A stretch of 64,000 nucleotides of DNA from NCBI RefSeq assembly GCF_964340395.1, contig NC_135566.1:10178001-10242000 (forward strand), in the 5' to 3' direction. This DNA is from Glandiceps talaboti (Eukaryota; Hemichordata; Enteropneusta; Spengelidae). The position numbers were made by a program, and so were the translations under genes. Below the pieces are notes generated by a model, which worked only from the letters and a program-made list of their open reading frames with translations, was not told the origin of the DNA and ran no database searches. Below are positions 36,724-51,100 of the stretch, one piece after another. The first letter of the stretch is position 1. Each line of letters begins with the position of its first letter.

Positions 36724-36800
36724 CTCGCGACAGTGACAGCAGTCAGATCCGTCCGACGTTTTAAAAGAAATATCACAGACTTAGGTGTGCCGTTTAGTCA
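36724..36800 (-). promoter_or_regulatory. Candidate non-coding first exon and promoter of CKMT
   Basis: Read on the minus strand, a locally CpG-richer stretch ends in a clean donor, GCGAG|GTAAAT, with the exon boundary at 36724. Upstream of it lie a CACGTG E-box (36799-36804) and an inverted CCAAT box (about 36834-36839). No coding exon of another gene matches here, and mitochondrial creatine kinase genes commonly begin with a 5' UTR exon, so this may be its first exon. The start of transcription is not defined. Other donor-like sites lie at 36276 (GAAAG|GTAAGC) and about 35774 (ACAG|GTAAGT), and could mark alternative or additional 5' UTR exons. This is inference from splice and promoter motifs only. 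Confidence 0.35.
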
Positions 36801-37628
36801 CGTGATCGCAGAGTAGACGTATCCTACCATTTCATTGGTTTAAAAGTTTCGCAAATGAATATATTAACATAATCACAACAGCAAGTTTTTGTTAGAAATA
36901 ATGGCACTGAATCAAGTGAAACGCTTACAATTTCTTTTTTTTGTAGAAGTTGAATAACAAAGGAGAAGAACAAAGAGCTGGAAAGTAATTCAAGTAAAGA
37001 TTACAATTCACTACAAATCATTTGGACCATGTTTTAAAAGAAAATCTCCCCATACTATTCCATACGAAAGTCAGAAGTCCGAAGTCGGAAGTCAGAAGTC
37101 CCTCTACGGCTTTCGTAATTCCAAGCTCAGTTACATTAATTTTAAAAAGTTGGCATGGCAGATATATCTCTGAATTCTGTTATGGCAAACTAAAAATGAA
37201 CTTATGAAAGTTTACAAATCATAGCTAGCTACACGAGATGGTTAGTCCATCTGTGCAATATATAAACATGCATGTATTTTACTATATTTTCATATTTACT
37301 GTCATATGTCCACATAAAATCGTCTGTCGAGTCTTATTCTCATAGACATATTCAATAATGAATGGCTAGCATCACACTTTTGTAATTATGAGCCGATAGA
37401 GGGCGCTCATCACAAATTGACAGATAGATGGGACAAGCAAGTTCAGGGTGCCTGGTAAGTCCAAGTTGACCACATCACAATTGGTGTGGACGATGTACTG
37501 CAGTGATCTACTATCATCATCATCATGTCTATCGATCATCTTCATATATCTGATAGGAAAGGGGTATATTCTGCATTGAAGGTTATACAATCTTTATCCT
37601 CAAGTCAACAATATGTGACTCTTGCTTC

Positions 37629-37686
<58 letters not shown>

Positions 37687-37720
37687 GTCACTGACAGATA
37701 GACACACACACACACACATT
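37629..37720. repeat. AC dinucleotide microsatellite
   Basis: (AC)n of about 55 bp, then a second short run. Confidence 0.9.
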
Positions 37721-39094
37721 TCAGACAGCATTCTACAAATTTTGTCATTATTTTTATTTCCACATTAATACATGTCAGTCAATAGTTTATATATTACCTA
37801 TACATATCTACAATCTATACCACCCTGCTTTCCACTCCACAACAGTTCTACAATAAAATAATATGCCTTGAAAACAGCATTCAATATCACTGGTTTGGCA
37901 AGACTCAAACACTGTGTAGAAGTAGCACAAACCTGTTAAAATGATCAGTATTTGTTTAAAAACAAGACGATTACAGGTTACTAAAGTAGTCATTTCGAAA
38001 GAAAGTAAAGTAAAAATGTCCCTGAAGAGATTCCCTGACTAATTCTATCATAAAAACTGTTGTCTGATAAAGCATAAATATTAAGTTATGATAATTTCCA
38101 GTAATAGTTCAGCTATGGTACACAAATTTACCACTAATTCTTCCCGTATAATTAACTTTTCATACACAATATAGTGACCTTTGACCTTTCCTCTCAAATG
38201 TATATTTTACAAAATAGGCAATTCATCATTCATAAAAGCAAGCTTAGTGTAAAAAACACCCCTGGATTTGTTAGTATTTCTCGATTTTTTAACTTTTCAG
38301 AACTCTTTCAAACTTATGATGGACGTATTTAGAATCCATTTGCTTCATCATTTTCTAAAGTTTGAAAAAAAATAATGTCAAATGTCCAAGACAGGTAGAG
38401 AAAGGATTGAATTTTCTATCGTACAGTAGGTACTGAATCAAGCTGAGCTCTTTATTGCTGATAAAACATTGAATTATACTGTTAACCGGAAATTTTTTAC
38501 TAAAGACAATATACACTTCTTTTTTATTATTTCCTTGGAAAACAAAATCGCAAAAATAGGTAGTGATTATAATGCCTTCTTGTGCATGAACACAATGTAC
38601 TAGCTTATCTGGCAATCAGTGAAAGTTAGTCTTTGAGAACTAGCTGAAGACAGAAAAATTGTTTTCTAGTAAAATAAAATATCTTGGTTTAAGATGGAAT
38701 TACACTTTTACACCAATTCTTATTACATATGCAATACACATACTTTGCTGCATCTTGCTTCAAAGTAGAATTTGAAAACAACAATGGCTAAGAAAAACTG
38801 GCAAGATAGAATTCGTTATCCAATGAAGATTAATAACGTTATACCTTGGGTTAAGAAATAAAACACTGTAACAGCAAGACAATCAGGAAAGCTTTAAAAA
38901 CTTATAGAGGTAGGTTTTCTATCAACCAAGTTCACACTGTTGGTCTGTTAATAGCACACAACACAATATTATATACAAACTGACTTGTAGTCAGAGATGT
39001 GTACATTGTCACACATGCCATAATACTAAAGTGTCTAATTCATAGTGTATGTATCAACGATACATAGTATCAGACTATACATATACGACTCTGA

Positions 39095-39425
39095 TAATCC
39101 ATCCTTCGGTTTACTGATAGACGCAAACTAAATCTATTGTTCTTCAATGTGGTAGTTTACACAAGTGGATGATAGCGATAATTCCTCTGTTGTGCAATTC
39201 TAATCACCCTGTGATCAACATAGTGTAAACATTGGAAGTCCCAAAACAACACTGCAAGTTTATGGAACTCTAAATAAACTAGTTTTCAGACATGCCTCCC
39301 TACTGAGATTATAATTAATCCAATGGCCATTCAATAGCTTATCACTGTTGTATCAATATGTTGTGACAATAGTTTTAGTTTGTGTTCTATCTAAGAAAAC
39401 CGAAGGCTCAACTACCAGGGTAATA
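39095..39425 (-). repeat. Dispersed repeat family X fragment, inverted
   Basis: The reverse complement of this stretch matches about 8660-8970, including CAATGTTTACACTAT..TTGATCACAGGGTGATTA. Confidence 0.7.
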
Positions 39426-41878
39426 TTTACCCAGCCATATTGGTAACATAATCTGTTTCTTCCGAAGGATACTGAATCATTCAAGAACCAGACTATTACC
39501 CATGTGCTGTGGGCATATAGGCTGTATTATATATGTCTCTCTTGCCCTCACCGGCTGTGAAAGATGTCGGGCACCCCATCATGGCATACCTTACGTTATG
39601 TTACCAGGCACTATACTACCATCAAATTTATCACCGTAATATTTGTATTATTTTTGCCCGAGTGTAAAACATTCTGATACAATGTTTTCCTTAGTACCAT
39701 TACTTTGATAGATAACTATCATAGGTTTTCACATGAAAGAATAATCTATTTTACATAAATTACTTTTGATTATTGACTCATTATTGACATTGTTTTAAGA
39801 GGTAAGTAGAGACTTCCACTGACACACACACACACACCAATTTCACATTGTAAATGTTTTCTCCAAAAATACTCACTTTGCTTGATTTTTAACACATGAT
39901 TATGACTCCTATAGAGACAATACAATTCAATATCTAAGGCCACCCAAACTGTACAATTTGACAATTTCTTTGTTTCACTATTTCTGTGGGAGTACTATGT
40001 TTAGCAATAATGTGCTCCTACTAATAGCCACATAGTAGTATTAGAATATCAATTCATGAATAAGAAGTAGACATTATGTTGCTGTAAATAACTTTAGGCC
40101 CATACATAAAACTATAAATTATCTTGGAACTAGCATGGAAATGTAATTTTTACTTCATCACCATCTTGCCGACTTAATCAGCCATTTCAAATGAATACAG
40201 TTTCATTTTCATTTCTAGTATTTGTCTCCAGGCAAACTAACTTGTCATGACAACTGTTGCTATAAACAAACTTGGTGGAAGATGCCAAAATTTACACTGT
40301 TCAGTTCTCTTATTCATTTGCTCAAAAAAAATACTTAAACAATTCTGTATTTACAATCAAGCAGCAGTTCCCCCATGTCACATTGATTGTATACATATGT
40401 AGGCATATGACAGTCAAATATTGTTACTTTGGAAAAGTACATTTGAAATGATCATTTCCAGATCATAATACAGCCCATTTCAAATTACTGTTCACAGGCT
40501 TTATTTGATGCAACCACTCAGAAACCAATGAGAAACTGTATATTCTAAACCTTAATATCGCAAACTTTTGTTACATTTTGTCTAACTGAAATAAAACCAT
40601 TAAAGTACTGCAATTAAATGCAGATATGCAAGCACTAATGTTTTGACAACTGCATTTGATGTCTGCATGGTGGTAGGTTTATATAGTTCATTTCATTTAG
40701 AGAAAACGCTGCAAAAAAACAGTATTTATTCAATTGTTGTATCTTAAAGTGTAGCATGTACAGTTTCTTATTGGTTTCTGCATGGTTGTATCAAACAGAG
40801 CCAGTGAACAGTAACTTGAAACGTGCTGTAGATAAATTGAAACGTCGTATTCATTTCAAATTACAGTTCCAAAGTAACTATACTTTACCGTCATATTGAC
40901 AATATATTGTACAATGATATGTAGGCATGCATTCTGTCTAGTCCATACTTATTTCATAAATCCATTTAAATTTCAATTTACATGGAGGACACCAATAACC
41001 AATATATACAACCACACATGGGTTTTTGAATATCTCAAATCATACAGTTGTAACAAGTGCATTTTAACAATCAAATTAGTCATCAGAGTTTAAAGTGAGA
41101 ATTGGGTATTTATTGTGGAGTTTTATTTTTAATTTATAAAACAATTTTATCATGGTTTCCTACTTCAAAAATCTATATGAAACGACATCTGCCAAGTACT
41201 TGTAAATGTACAATAAGAAACTTTTTTTTACACATTTTTGTAGCTTTTTGCAAAGTACATGTATTGAGTTACAAACACAGACTTAGTCAAATGTTTTCAC
41301 ATTGATTTTTCAAGTAGAAAGCCATGAAAAAATTGTTTTGTAAATCCAAAATCCAAAATAAATACCCAATCCTCATCCATATGGCCACTTTTAAGAACTC
41401 GGCAATACAGTACTAAAAAAAAACCTGTTTGACAGTAAAATATGTACATATGCACAAACATGCACAAAAACCATAAACTGAATTTGAATAATTTTATAAT
41501 TTCACTGATGTCACTTTAGAGACAGCAAATTACTATGACTTCTTGCATAGCTTACATAATATATTGCCTTGTATTTTATTTGGAATCATTAATTTAAAAC
41601 TTTGGTACTTCATTTGTCAGTTTGGCAAAGCTTCACTATCCTACACCTCTTCATCTCAAAAATATGCATATTTATTGTCTACAACCAACCAAGCCCAGGA
41701 ATCTGTATATCTTACATTTCCAAAAGCCTGGGAACATGCATATCTTATGTATCCATGGGCCTGTGAACCTGCATATCTATTGAGTCCCTAAACCTAATTC
41801 ACCATCAACAGCCCAAACACTGTGTATTACAAGACAATGAAAGTACCAATTGTTGCACCAATGTCTATTTTATAATTT

Positions 41879-41884
41879 TTTATT
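41879..41884 (-). promoter_or_regulatory. Candidate polyadenylation signal of PRODH
   Basis: The plus strand reads TTTATT, i.e. AATAAA on the gene strand, about 70 nt after the PRODH stop. Further copies lie downstream, so it may not be the main site. Confidence 0.35.
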
Positions 41885-41951
41885 ACAAATATCATGTAAC
41901 AGAGCTATCTAATTTGTACAAATCGAACACCATTTTATTCTATAAATTCAG

Positions 41952-42136
41952 CTATGGTGTGTAGAAAATACTGCCGGTTCGGATTCTTCTACCTAACTCT
42001 TTGGCAAGTAACTTTCTTTCTTTCGTGACGCCTTGTAATAATCCTCTATTCTCTATTGCTCTTCTTGACAGGTAGGGCAAGACTTCTTCCACGGGTCCAT
42101 ATGGCACATACTTATATACTGAATAACCAGCTTGAC
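41952..42136 (-). CDS. PRODH: PRODH coding exon 12 with stop
   Basis: 185 nt with [20 protein letters not shown] and the RRAIENRG active-site motif, ending in TAG. An AATAAA-type signal on the minus strand lies about 70 nt downstream (41879-41884). Confidence 0.95.
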
Positions 42137-45100
42137 CTGAAAGACATATGTTATAGATGGTCAATAAAATTGTTGTCACAACACAGTATGCAGCGTCATT
42201 GACATATATATCCTCCATCTACAACCATAAGCCAAGTTGTACTTGTTCAAACAAAAAATACAGGATTTATAGTCAATAAAACTGTTGTCACAACATGATG
42301 TCACTATCCTATGTCACTGACTTGTCTGTGTGTCTGCATTACAGATACAAGCCAAATAGTAATGTTCAGAGAGAAAATATGGGATTTATACCATGGTTAT
42401 TCTATATCATGACAATGTGTGTTGGTTCTGTTGTCCACAAAATAAAAGTAGAAATGTCCAAAAATCATTCAAAATTTTCCATACATTTTACTTGTGCATG
42501 CTCTATAATCATATTATTCTCAAAATATTTTTTTCCTCAAAATACTTTTGTGACATCAGAGTTTGGCAATGTTTCGAGGAAAAAAACATCTGAGAAACAG
42601 CCAAGATTTTGTTTGTGAAGAATTCTGGTATGAGATTTAGAATGTCTTGATGGAGAGGTGAATACGTTGTCTGCTCAAAGGCTACACAGTCAAGAATTCT
42701 TGGGATGAAACTTACCAAGTGAGAATGTGACCTGATCACACATACCAAGCAGTTGTCCAAAGTAAACCAACTGATCCCTACGTCCAATGCACAACTCCTG
42801 CATTCTGTGGTAAAACAAATAGTAACCATACAGGTGAGTTAAGAAATAACAGATAAACTGAACTATGTATAAAGTCACATGACGTGATGTAAAACTGGAC
42901 AACCAATTAGAACTGTTGTTACAGTCCTTCAGTCTATAGAGATGCAAAGCATACTTGAGCTTTATCCCTTTTTTTGTAAAAAACATAGATTATGTAAATA
43001 AAAGTACAAAAGTGTGCATTTTTTTCCAACTTTTGGATTACCTCAAAGTATACTTTATTTGTTACATTTATACTTAGCTGCACATATGGATTAGAGATTT
43101 GGGGTAACTACATTATAGTTTCATGTGGTAAAAAAGACAACACTATAACACATGCTATTTGTTTCATTGCTATAATTGTAATCTACATTTACCTTTGTAC
43201 AGCGAACCTGATAGTGTCTTCATTATGTGATGCAATCATTGTGTTCAGTCCACCATGTATTTTCATATACTTCAGTGTTGTGTCTAACACTTTCATGTAG
43301 CTTTGGTTGGTTTCTTCATAGCTTGTACAGCATGGGTCATCGTAGCCAATACTGGTAGCTCTCTGTCTCTCTTGCTCTAGGTATGCACCTCTGACCAGTT
43401 TGCAACCATAAAAGAACCCTGAGTTTCTAGCATATTCCATGTCTACTGTGATATTGTCATAGGCGTCCTACAGAGGTTGAAAACAAGAAATAATAGTCAA
43501 AATCAGAACGACTTTTTCACCATTTTGATAAAAAAGTGATCCATGGTGATTCTTCCTTGTCAACTGATTAGTTTATCAGTGGTGGTTACCACAAGAGTGC
43601 AAAATAAAGGTGAAGAAACCTCTGCACATTAAATTTAGTACTAACAAATTGTTTTCATCTGTGATCAGTGCTTTACTGTTCAATAATACAGAGTTACACG
43701 TAAAAGCTTAAATTGTAATCATAGTTTCTAGTTAGACACTTTCCATCCATGTTACCATGGAAATGAAATTATCCAACTTTGAAACTGACTAGCTATTGAT
43801 ATTTTAATGTTGTTATGCCATATGTACATCAACTCTAAGGTTCTAGTTAAAACATTTTCTTAACCCCCACTTTTTTACTACCTTTTCTTCTTCTCAACTT
43901 TTCCATGTGTAAGCAATTAACAGTAAATAAACATAAAAACAACAAAAATTCTAAGAGTTTTGTTTTCAACAATTTGAACAATCTCTCATTTTTGGACGAT
44001 TAAAATCTGTTGGTGATTTATATGTACAACTGAGTAACACCGGTAGGGGTTAAAGTTGACTACGAACCTTAAGATAACACTGGTAAGTGTTAAAGATTAC
44101 TGGCCGTGTCTTGTTAAATTTTCTCATTAATTCCATGGCCAATCTGGAAATAGCTGGCTGGAAGTAAGACTGTTCTGCGTCAATCATCAGTCTTACATTT
44201 TTCTCCAACGCTCTCTGAAATACAATAAAATACTTCGTAAGAAATAATGGGCTGTGAAAAGTATGGTAATTGTACTCTGTAAGTAAACACCAACACAAAT
44301 GAGGATTAGGATAAGTCTGCTAATTTTAGCCCTAAGATTTAATACATCTATGAGCTAACAAATTAGAGAGTGCTTCACATGTAGATTCACATGATTCTTT
44401 TATCTGTTCATATCTGTGAAAGTTAGTCACATGGTATATGGCAATATGACGTAATTAACAGACATAAACAAACTGATAAGAACATGTCATGACCTTACAT
44501 CAGAGACTCACACTGTTATTTTGTATCAATACACGTCTGCTTGATTTGTGATAAGGAGACAACTTTTCAGCATCTTCAAAGTCAGTTTTAGTTGTCTACT
44601 GCTGATAAAACGAGTTCTGATCAGCAGCATTTCTAGACAACTAGTGCAAGGGTTGTAAATCAGCATTGTCTCACTTAATCTCTTTATCTCTCTGAGTCTT
44701 CTTTTGATGTACGGCATTTCTACTGTGTTGGGGCTACACAATGAATGACCTCTCACCTCTGCTAATGTATTCATCCTCATTATCATACTCTTCATTTGTC
44801 TATCTTCATCATCTGTCAGGGTCATCACCATGGGTTCCATTTCTCCTGTCTGAAAAATAAAATAAAATAAAATAAAATAAAATAAATAAAAAAATACATA
44901 TGTCATCTGTATCAACAATAAACAATTTATCAAACAGTTCCAATAAGTGTCACTTGATGTTATCACACACACACATACAATTTCCAGGAATTAAACCACT
45001 CAAGTTGGTGAAACTTAAAACACATGTAATTTTCCAGAATTAAAAGAGTTGTTTCCATGAAACTTGACATACATGTAATTTCCATGATTTTCCAAGAAAG

Positions 45101-48100
45101 AAGGAAGTTAACATTGCATAAGATAAGATAAATGAATGAATTTTTACAGAGCACATAGTCTAAGGAAGATTTACTTTAGCTTTGAGATTTAAAGCACACA
45201 GTACTTATGAGTTCTGAATAATAGGGTTTTCATTTTAAAATGATATAGGATATCATAAGAACATTTTTTGCTAGGACCAATACGTTTTATTACAAACGTT
45301 GACAGAATAGACTACACCTTACCTTCAAATTTGGTCGTTTGAAAACTTTACCCATCTTTAAATTTGGTTCCATTAGTCTGTCCCAGTCAAGTAAGTCTAT
45401 TGCACTGTAATGAACGAAAACTAATGCTGTCAGTGATCACACCTAACAATAGCTAAATCACCACTGATGACAACAATTGTTTTTATGATGAAAATACAGT
45501 GTCTCCATAGGTCACATAAAGGTTTCAACCTGTTATACTGTATTCTGTTTTTTCATTAAGTTATGTAATTGTCATTTTGGCCTGTGGCCTAAAGATGAAT
45601 AAACAAACAATAAATAAATAAAGGTTTCAAGTATTGTGTACATGGTGCCTTATCTATTAAGATACCTGTACCACACATTTTAAAGCAACACTATTTTTTT
45701 TTTTATGTTTCGTATTTTTTCTTTAATTCATTTTTGATGTGGTTTGTTTTTAAAAAAAGCAAGCGAACAAACAAAACCAACATGCAAATAAAGCTCATTA
45801 CACTATGCAATAGCATTATTTATAGAAATAATTTTATATACACCATTACATAACAGAAGCATACTGAACTTTACTTATAAACTTATAAAAGTCAGTGAAT
45901 ACAAATACATGATATTACATTTCATTTACAATGTCATTCACATTGAGGTCTTTCCCATTTCAAGCAGACATATACTAAATTTGTAATCACGTTCTTACGT
46001 AACAACCAACACCAAAGGACTCTGTCCAAATATTACCTTGAAAAGATGAAACACAAGGAACTTTATAATACGAGAGTACTCAAAAATATTACATATCAAA
46101 TGAAAATTGTAACAGCGCCCTCACACAATAAACATAGAGATGTTGGACTTACCCATCCTCATCGTAATCAAATATTGTAAACCATGTAGCTGCCTTATCC
46201 CTTGGCATCACACCCATGGCTTCCAACTTGGCTTGGAAAGTCTCTTGGGAGATCTTTCTGTGGATCAAGTCTCCCTCTGTACCCGCTATTTTCACAAAAA
46301 GTTGGCGAATAGCTGTCAGGCATTCTGAAAACTGAAGCTGCGAAAAAGAGAAGTACGTTCAACAGATTGTGAAACCATTATACCTGTTAAAATTTTGGTA
46401 TTGCTTTTTGAATATGTATTTCAGGAAGCCAAAGAAACATGAAATTATGCGAGTATTTTTTGGTGGAATACAGTCATATCTCACGACGAAACTGCAGGAA
46501 ATTATTGTTTTGTAGTAACGTTGAACATCTGTACCATTCAGACATCTTCCAAACTGATCATATCAATAAACCATTTATGAAAACTTTTAACTGAATGGTG
46601 TTGTCGACAAAGGTTGATTGATTTTCACAAACTAGAGAAATGAGATTTTATAAAATGAGTGAATGAAAACAACTTACAAGCATCTGTGGCCGACCAAGAG
46701 CAGTTAGTTTAATTGCTGCAAATCCATCTTCTGATGAAGCTCCTGGGATAAAAAAAAAACACAGCAAACATGACAAACTGTGTACATGAACTATTTGTGG
46801 ATTCATAAATGAAGATATTTTCAAAACTGTGCAAAATGTCACCAACTGTCTGAAATGTTGACAATTTACCTGCGAGTCACTAAACTAAATATCAACACTG
46901 AGGGCGCTCTTGATACCTTACCATCAAAGAGCAATGTACCAAGGGGTTGCATATCATTTGGTGAATGGAAGTCAACATCAAAACTACAGTTATAAAACTA
47001 AATAAAATTCATCCTCTCATTTGTACCACATGTCATGGAGTTTTGGTGAAGAAGTGAGGTATGACAGGAAGTGCAGATTATGAGAACATATGTCTATGAA
47101 TAACAAATTATGTAACTGGTAAGATGTGTGCGTTCTGTGTTATCAAACACTAATTTCACTTTGTTAAAGACTGCATTTGAGTCTCAATTTTTTCGTTTTG
47201 TTTCAAAAATAAATAGTTCTTATAGGTGCAACCTACCTGCAGCATCAATACACTTGAGGAAGAACTTTAAATTCTCATCACATTTGTGTTCATCTTCATA
47301 AAAATATGTCCTAGCACTTGCTACATTGTCTCTACGATCTCCAAACTCCTCATACGCCAGAAACTTTTTATCTCTGGAAGCTGTAGAATAACAGTTGATG
47401 GCACAAAATGATAAATATGAATTCATAAATAACACATTGTTACCATGACAATGCCTTTTAATAATACATGTATCTTATCATTTTGACACAAAAATTAGGC
47501 AAAAGAAAAGACAACAATTTTGCATTGTTTTTCCAGATTTCCTAAAAACATATGACTACATGGTTTACAAACATAGAAATGTAATGTCGACGAAGTGTTT
47601 TCAAAATGTGCATTCTTTAATGTGAGCCTGGCATTTATTCATGATGTAAGGTAAAATATGCATTTTAGTCAATAGTTATACTATCATCAACAATGACTGC
47701 ATGTTCTGCTTAAATAACATCTAAATTGGGTGTCCATCCAAAAAAACATCATCATAAAAACAAACAAACAACAACAACAACAACAATAACAAAAACTCAA
47801 ATATACTATATGCAGCTCCACCAATGACATTGTAATACACGTATTCAGCTTATCCAAACTGGTACATCACATTCACCCCCCCCCACCCCCCCCCCCACCC
47901 CCCCCTTCACCCCTCAACCTTCTACATCCACATCTTAAATATTGCTATCTCCAACAATAGCTGGAAAATCATTTATCTTAACAGGACTTTATTCCTGACA
48001 GTGACTGTTCCATAACTAGTCAGGATAAAAAATGTTATGATTTTTATGCCGTCTGAAAACTTTAATAGGATCCAACGAACTCTACCCACAGTACTCCTTA

Positions 48101-51100
48101 TCTTTCTGTACATTCTTCATGTCATTTATTTCTGATAGCGGATTAAATAAAGAACCTATTAACTTGCTGGTTTTATCTATTCAGATATCATTATGTTGCC
48201 AATGTCACTAACTGTCATTAATCCATTGTGTTTCTACCATATTTCATCCTAAAGAAAAGAACCACTGATGGGTACATGGTAACAATTTATCATTTTAGAA
48301 TATTAATTTTACCATTTCATGTTCATCCTGTTTTCTCAAATTTGCATTCAAAGTTGTTTTGTCATGGTTTCAAAAACTGTTTGTTTGACTGTCTTCTGAA
48401 TGTTAAGTGTGTCATCTATTCTCATATATGGTATAACAGCAAACAAAACAATAATATTTTCATAATTTTCCCATTTATCAATCATTATTACTTCTTTCAA
48501 AAGCTAAGATAATTCTAGCTGCAGATATTATGCACTAATCATCAGTATATCCTGACATTTCTCTCGGCTTACCTTTCTTAGCCTCTAAACTTTCTTCTAA
48601 TTCATCCAAATCTTCATCTTCCCTAAGTCTATCCTCTTCCCTAAGTCTATCCTCTTCATTATCCCTATCCTGACTTCTTTGCCACATTTCCCTAATCTCA
48701 TTAGTCTTCTGACTAGTATCCTTATCCTGACTGTTTTCCAGCATTTTCCTACTCTCACTAATCTCCAGACTTTCCCTACTTTTACTTTTATCCACGATTT
48801 CCCTAAGCTCACTTTCTGGAATTTCCCTACGCTCAGGTTTAGGAATTTCCTTTTGTTCACTTCTTCCTGTCATTTCTCTAACTTTGCCTGAGTGATTTTG
48901 CCTAGGTTGAAATCTTTGTAGTATTTCCCTAAGACTGAATGTCTGTAGATATTTGGTAATATTGGCAAACTGCCATACTCCTTTTAATGGACACACTTCT
49001 TGCCCACCTCTGTGGCCTCTAATACATCGAGTAATACATGTAGTTCTGTCCTCACCTTGTGTTTCTGGTTCCTCAGCTGCTGAGATGCATGATCTAGAAG
49101 GAAATCATACATTCAAAATTAATAAAGTGGCCGAAATGCAATGTCAGTGTACAATGTACCTCCCTCCCCCCTCCTCTGTTGAGGTACTGGGCTATAGACA
49201 TTTCATAAAATTACACAATTATCACTGATGATATCACTTTCTCACTTGTCATGACCATACACTGTCACTGAATGGTCACATGACCATGTGTTGACAAATC
49301 ACTGATGATATCACTTTCTCACTTGTCATGACCATGCACTGTCACTGAATGGTCACATGACCATGTGTTGACAAATCATGGCAAAGGAAATGGATCAGGC
49401 ACAGTGATTACAAAACAGGACTTATATATACATTACACTATACATTAAAGTGTCCTAGCTACTATCTGATACAATATCCACTCTGTACACACTGTGTTCT
49501 ACTCAAGTGATGACCTTCATTGACCTTTACTCATCATCTTTATCATACTATGGTCTGGAATTGGATTTTTGTATCTACCACTTGACCTTATGGTGACTGA
49601 TAAAAGCAATCAACCAATCAGCTGGCTTGTCTCATGGAAATCAGGTCATGATTTCATGTATTACAACTATTTTTACAATGTTAAGTCAGGTGCCTCCATT
49701 GATAATACTTTATCAAGTTTAATGACCTTAAATCTGATGTCCTTAGATTAGAGATAGGCACGATTTTGTGTAGCTATGTTTTGGGTGGTGATTGTAGTTC
49801 TCTAGAGGTACACTAGGGGGGCTTTTAACAATTCAGACTTTAAGTCAGGTTGATGCCCAAGGGTTGATTGATATAGACATCCAAGAACAGGGGGAGGGGG
49901 GGGGGGCATGTAGTGACACAGTTGGCTGGTGTACCAATACATCATCATAGTAATACCACAGTGACAGCGAGTTTATAAATGGGGAAGCCATACAAGTGTT
50001 GCATGTGTGACATAATTGATGTCTGAGAGTGAAACACACCACACAGAGCTGCAAGGATCAACTGTACTTATAACCTAGCATGATTGTAGCACCACTGAGT
50101 TCAACTCATACAGATTTAACATCAATACATTAATACCTGAATTCATACGAACGGTTTAGAAAGGATATAGTTAGTAAATTACACTAAAATTTCATATAGT
50201 TTAATTGTTTTCGAATTGAAACCCAATATTGTAGCAATTTCCAGGAAGTCTGATAAACTTCTAATCAATTTATGTTTTACTATAATCTACACAACAGTGG
50301 GAAGTACGTACTACCTGTACAACATTGAAATCTAATAAATAATTCTAGTTTAAACAGAAAATACTATTTTCAAGTAATGACACAATTATTTTACCTAATG
50401 GTAACTTAAGTTATGTATTAACGTATAGGATGTCTGATAATAGCATTTGAGCTATGGAATTCCAATATCAACACTATATATTTCAGAACAATAACACAGA
50501 AATGTTGTTTGTCTTACATCCCATAATGTTACATAGTATTCATTTTGCATATTACAGATGTATGCGTGTCAAGTCGATAACACCCGTGGATGTATCCATG
50601 ATAACACTGAAAGCCAGACTTACCAGACTTAAGTGCATGGTTATACATATGTCATGTAGGCTATAAATTTAGATATCAAAAAACACTGTAGATATATAGA
50701 GTTTCCATTTATAAATATCTGCATGTATGTCAGATAAAAAAACATGTAACCAGCTGCTACACACAGATACCTATGTTTAACATAAATCTATGTACGTCAT
50801 GGCAACAAGACTTAATTACCAATAATGACTATAGTTATTAATTTAAGAGTACAAAATCACACAAAGATTGAAAACATGACATCATCTGTATATACATGTA
50901 TGGTACAATGTATATATAGAATGGAAGTATGTAGTAGTTGACAAATAGCCTGAAATCCATGCAAATGGGAGTTTGAATTCGTTATTTCCTCATGAGAGAT
51001 CATGGGAAAGTCAAAATTCAAAATCCCAATTCGCCTGGATTCTATGCTATTGACATTACTGTAGTCTATATTTCAGTATTCAATTCCAGTCTTGTATTTG

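Larger units (their letters stand above)
35183..41878. other. Intergenic region between CKMT and PRODH
   Basis: Holds the putative CKMT first exon and promoter (36.7-36.8 kb), an AC microsatellite, an inverted family X fragment and possibly distal PRODH 3' UTR. No coding exon recognised. Confidence 0.5.

Noticed and set aside
49221-49378. CRISPR-like repetition
   Set aside because: Only two adjoining long units without spacers, in a eukaryotic intron.
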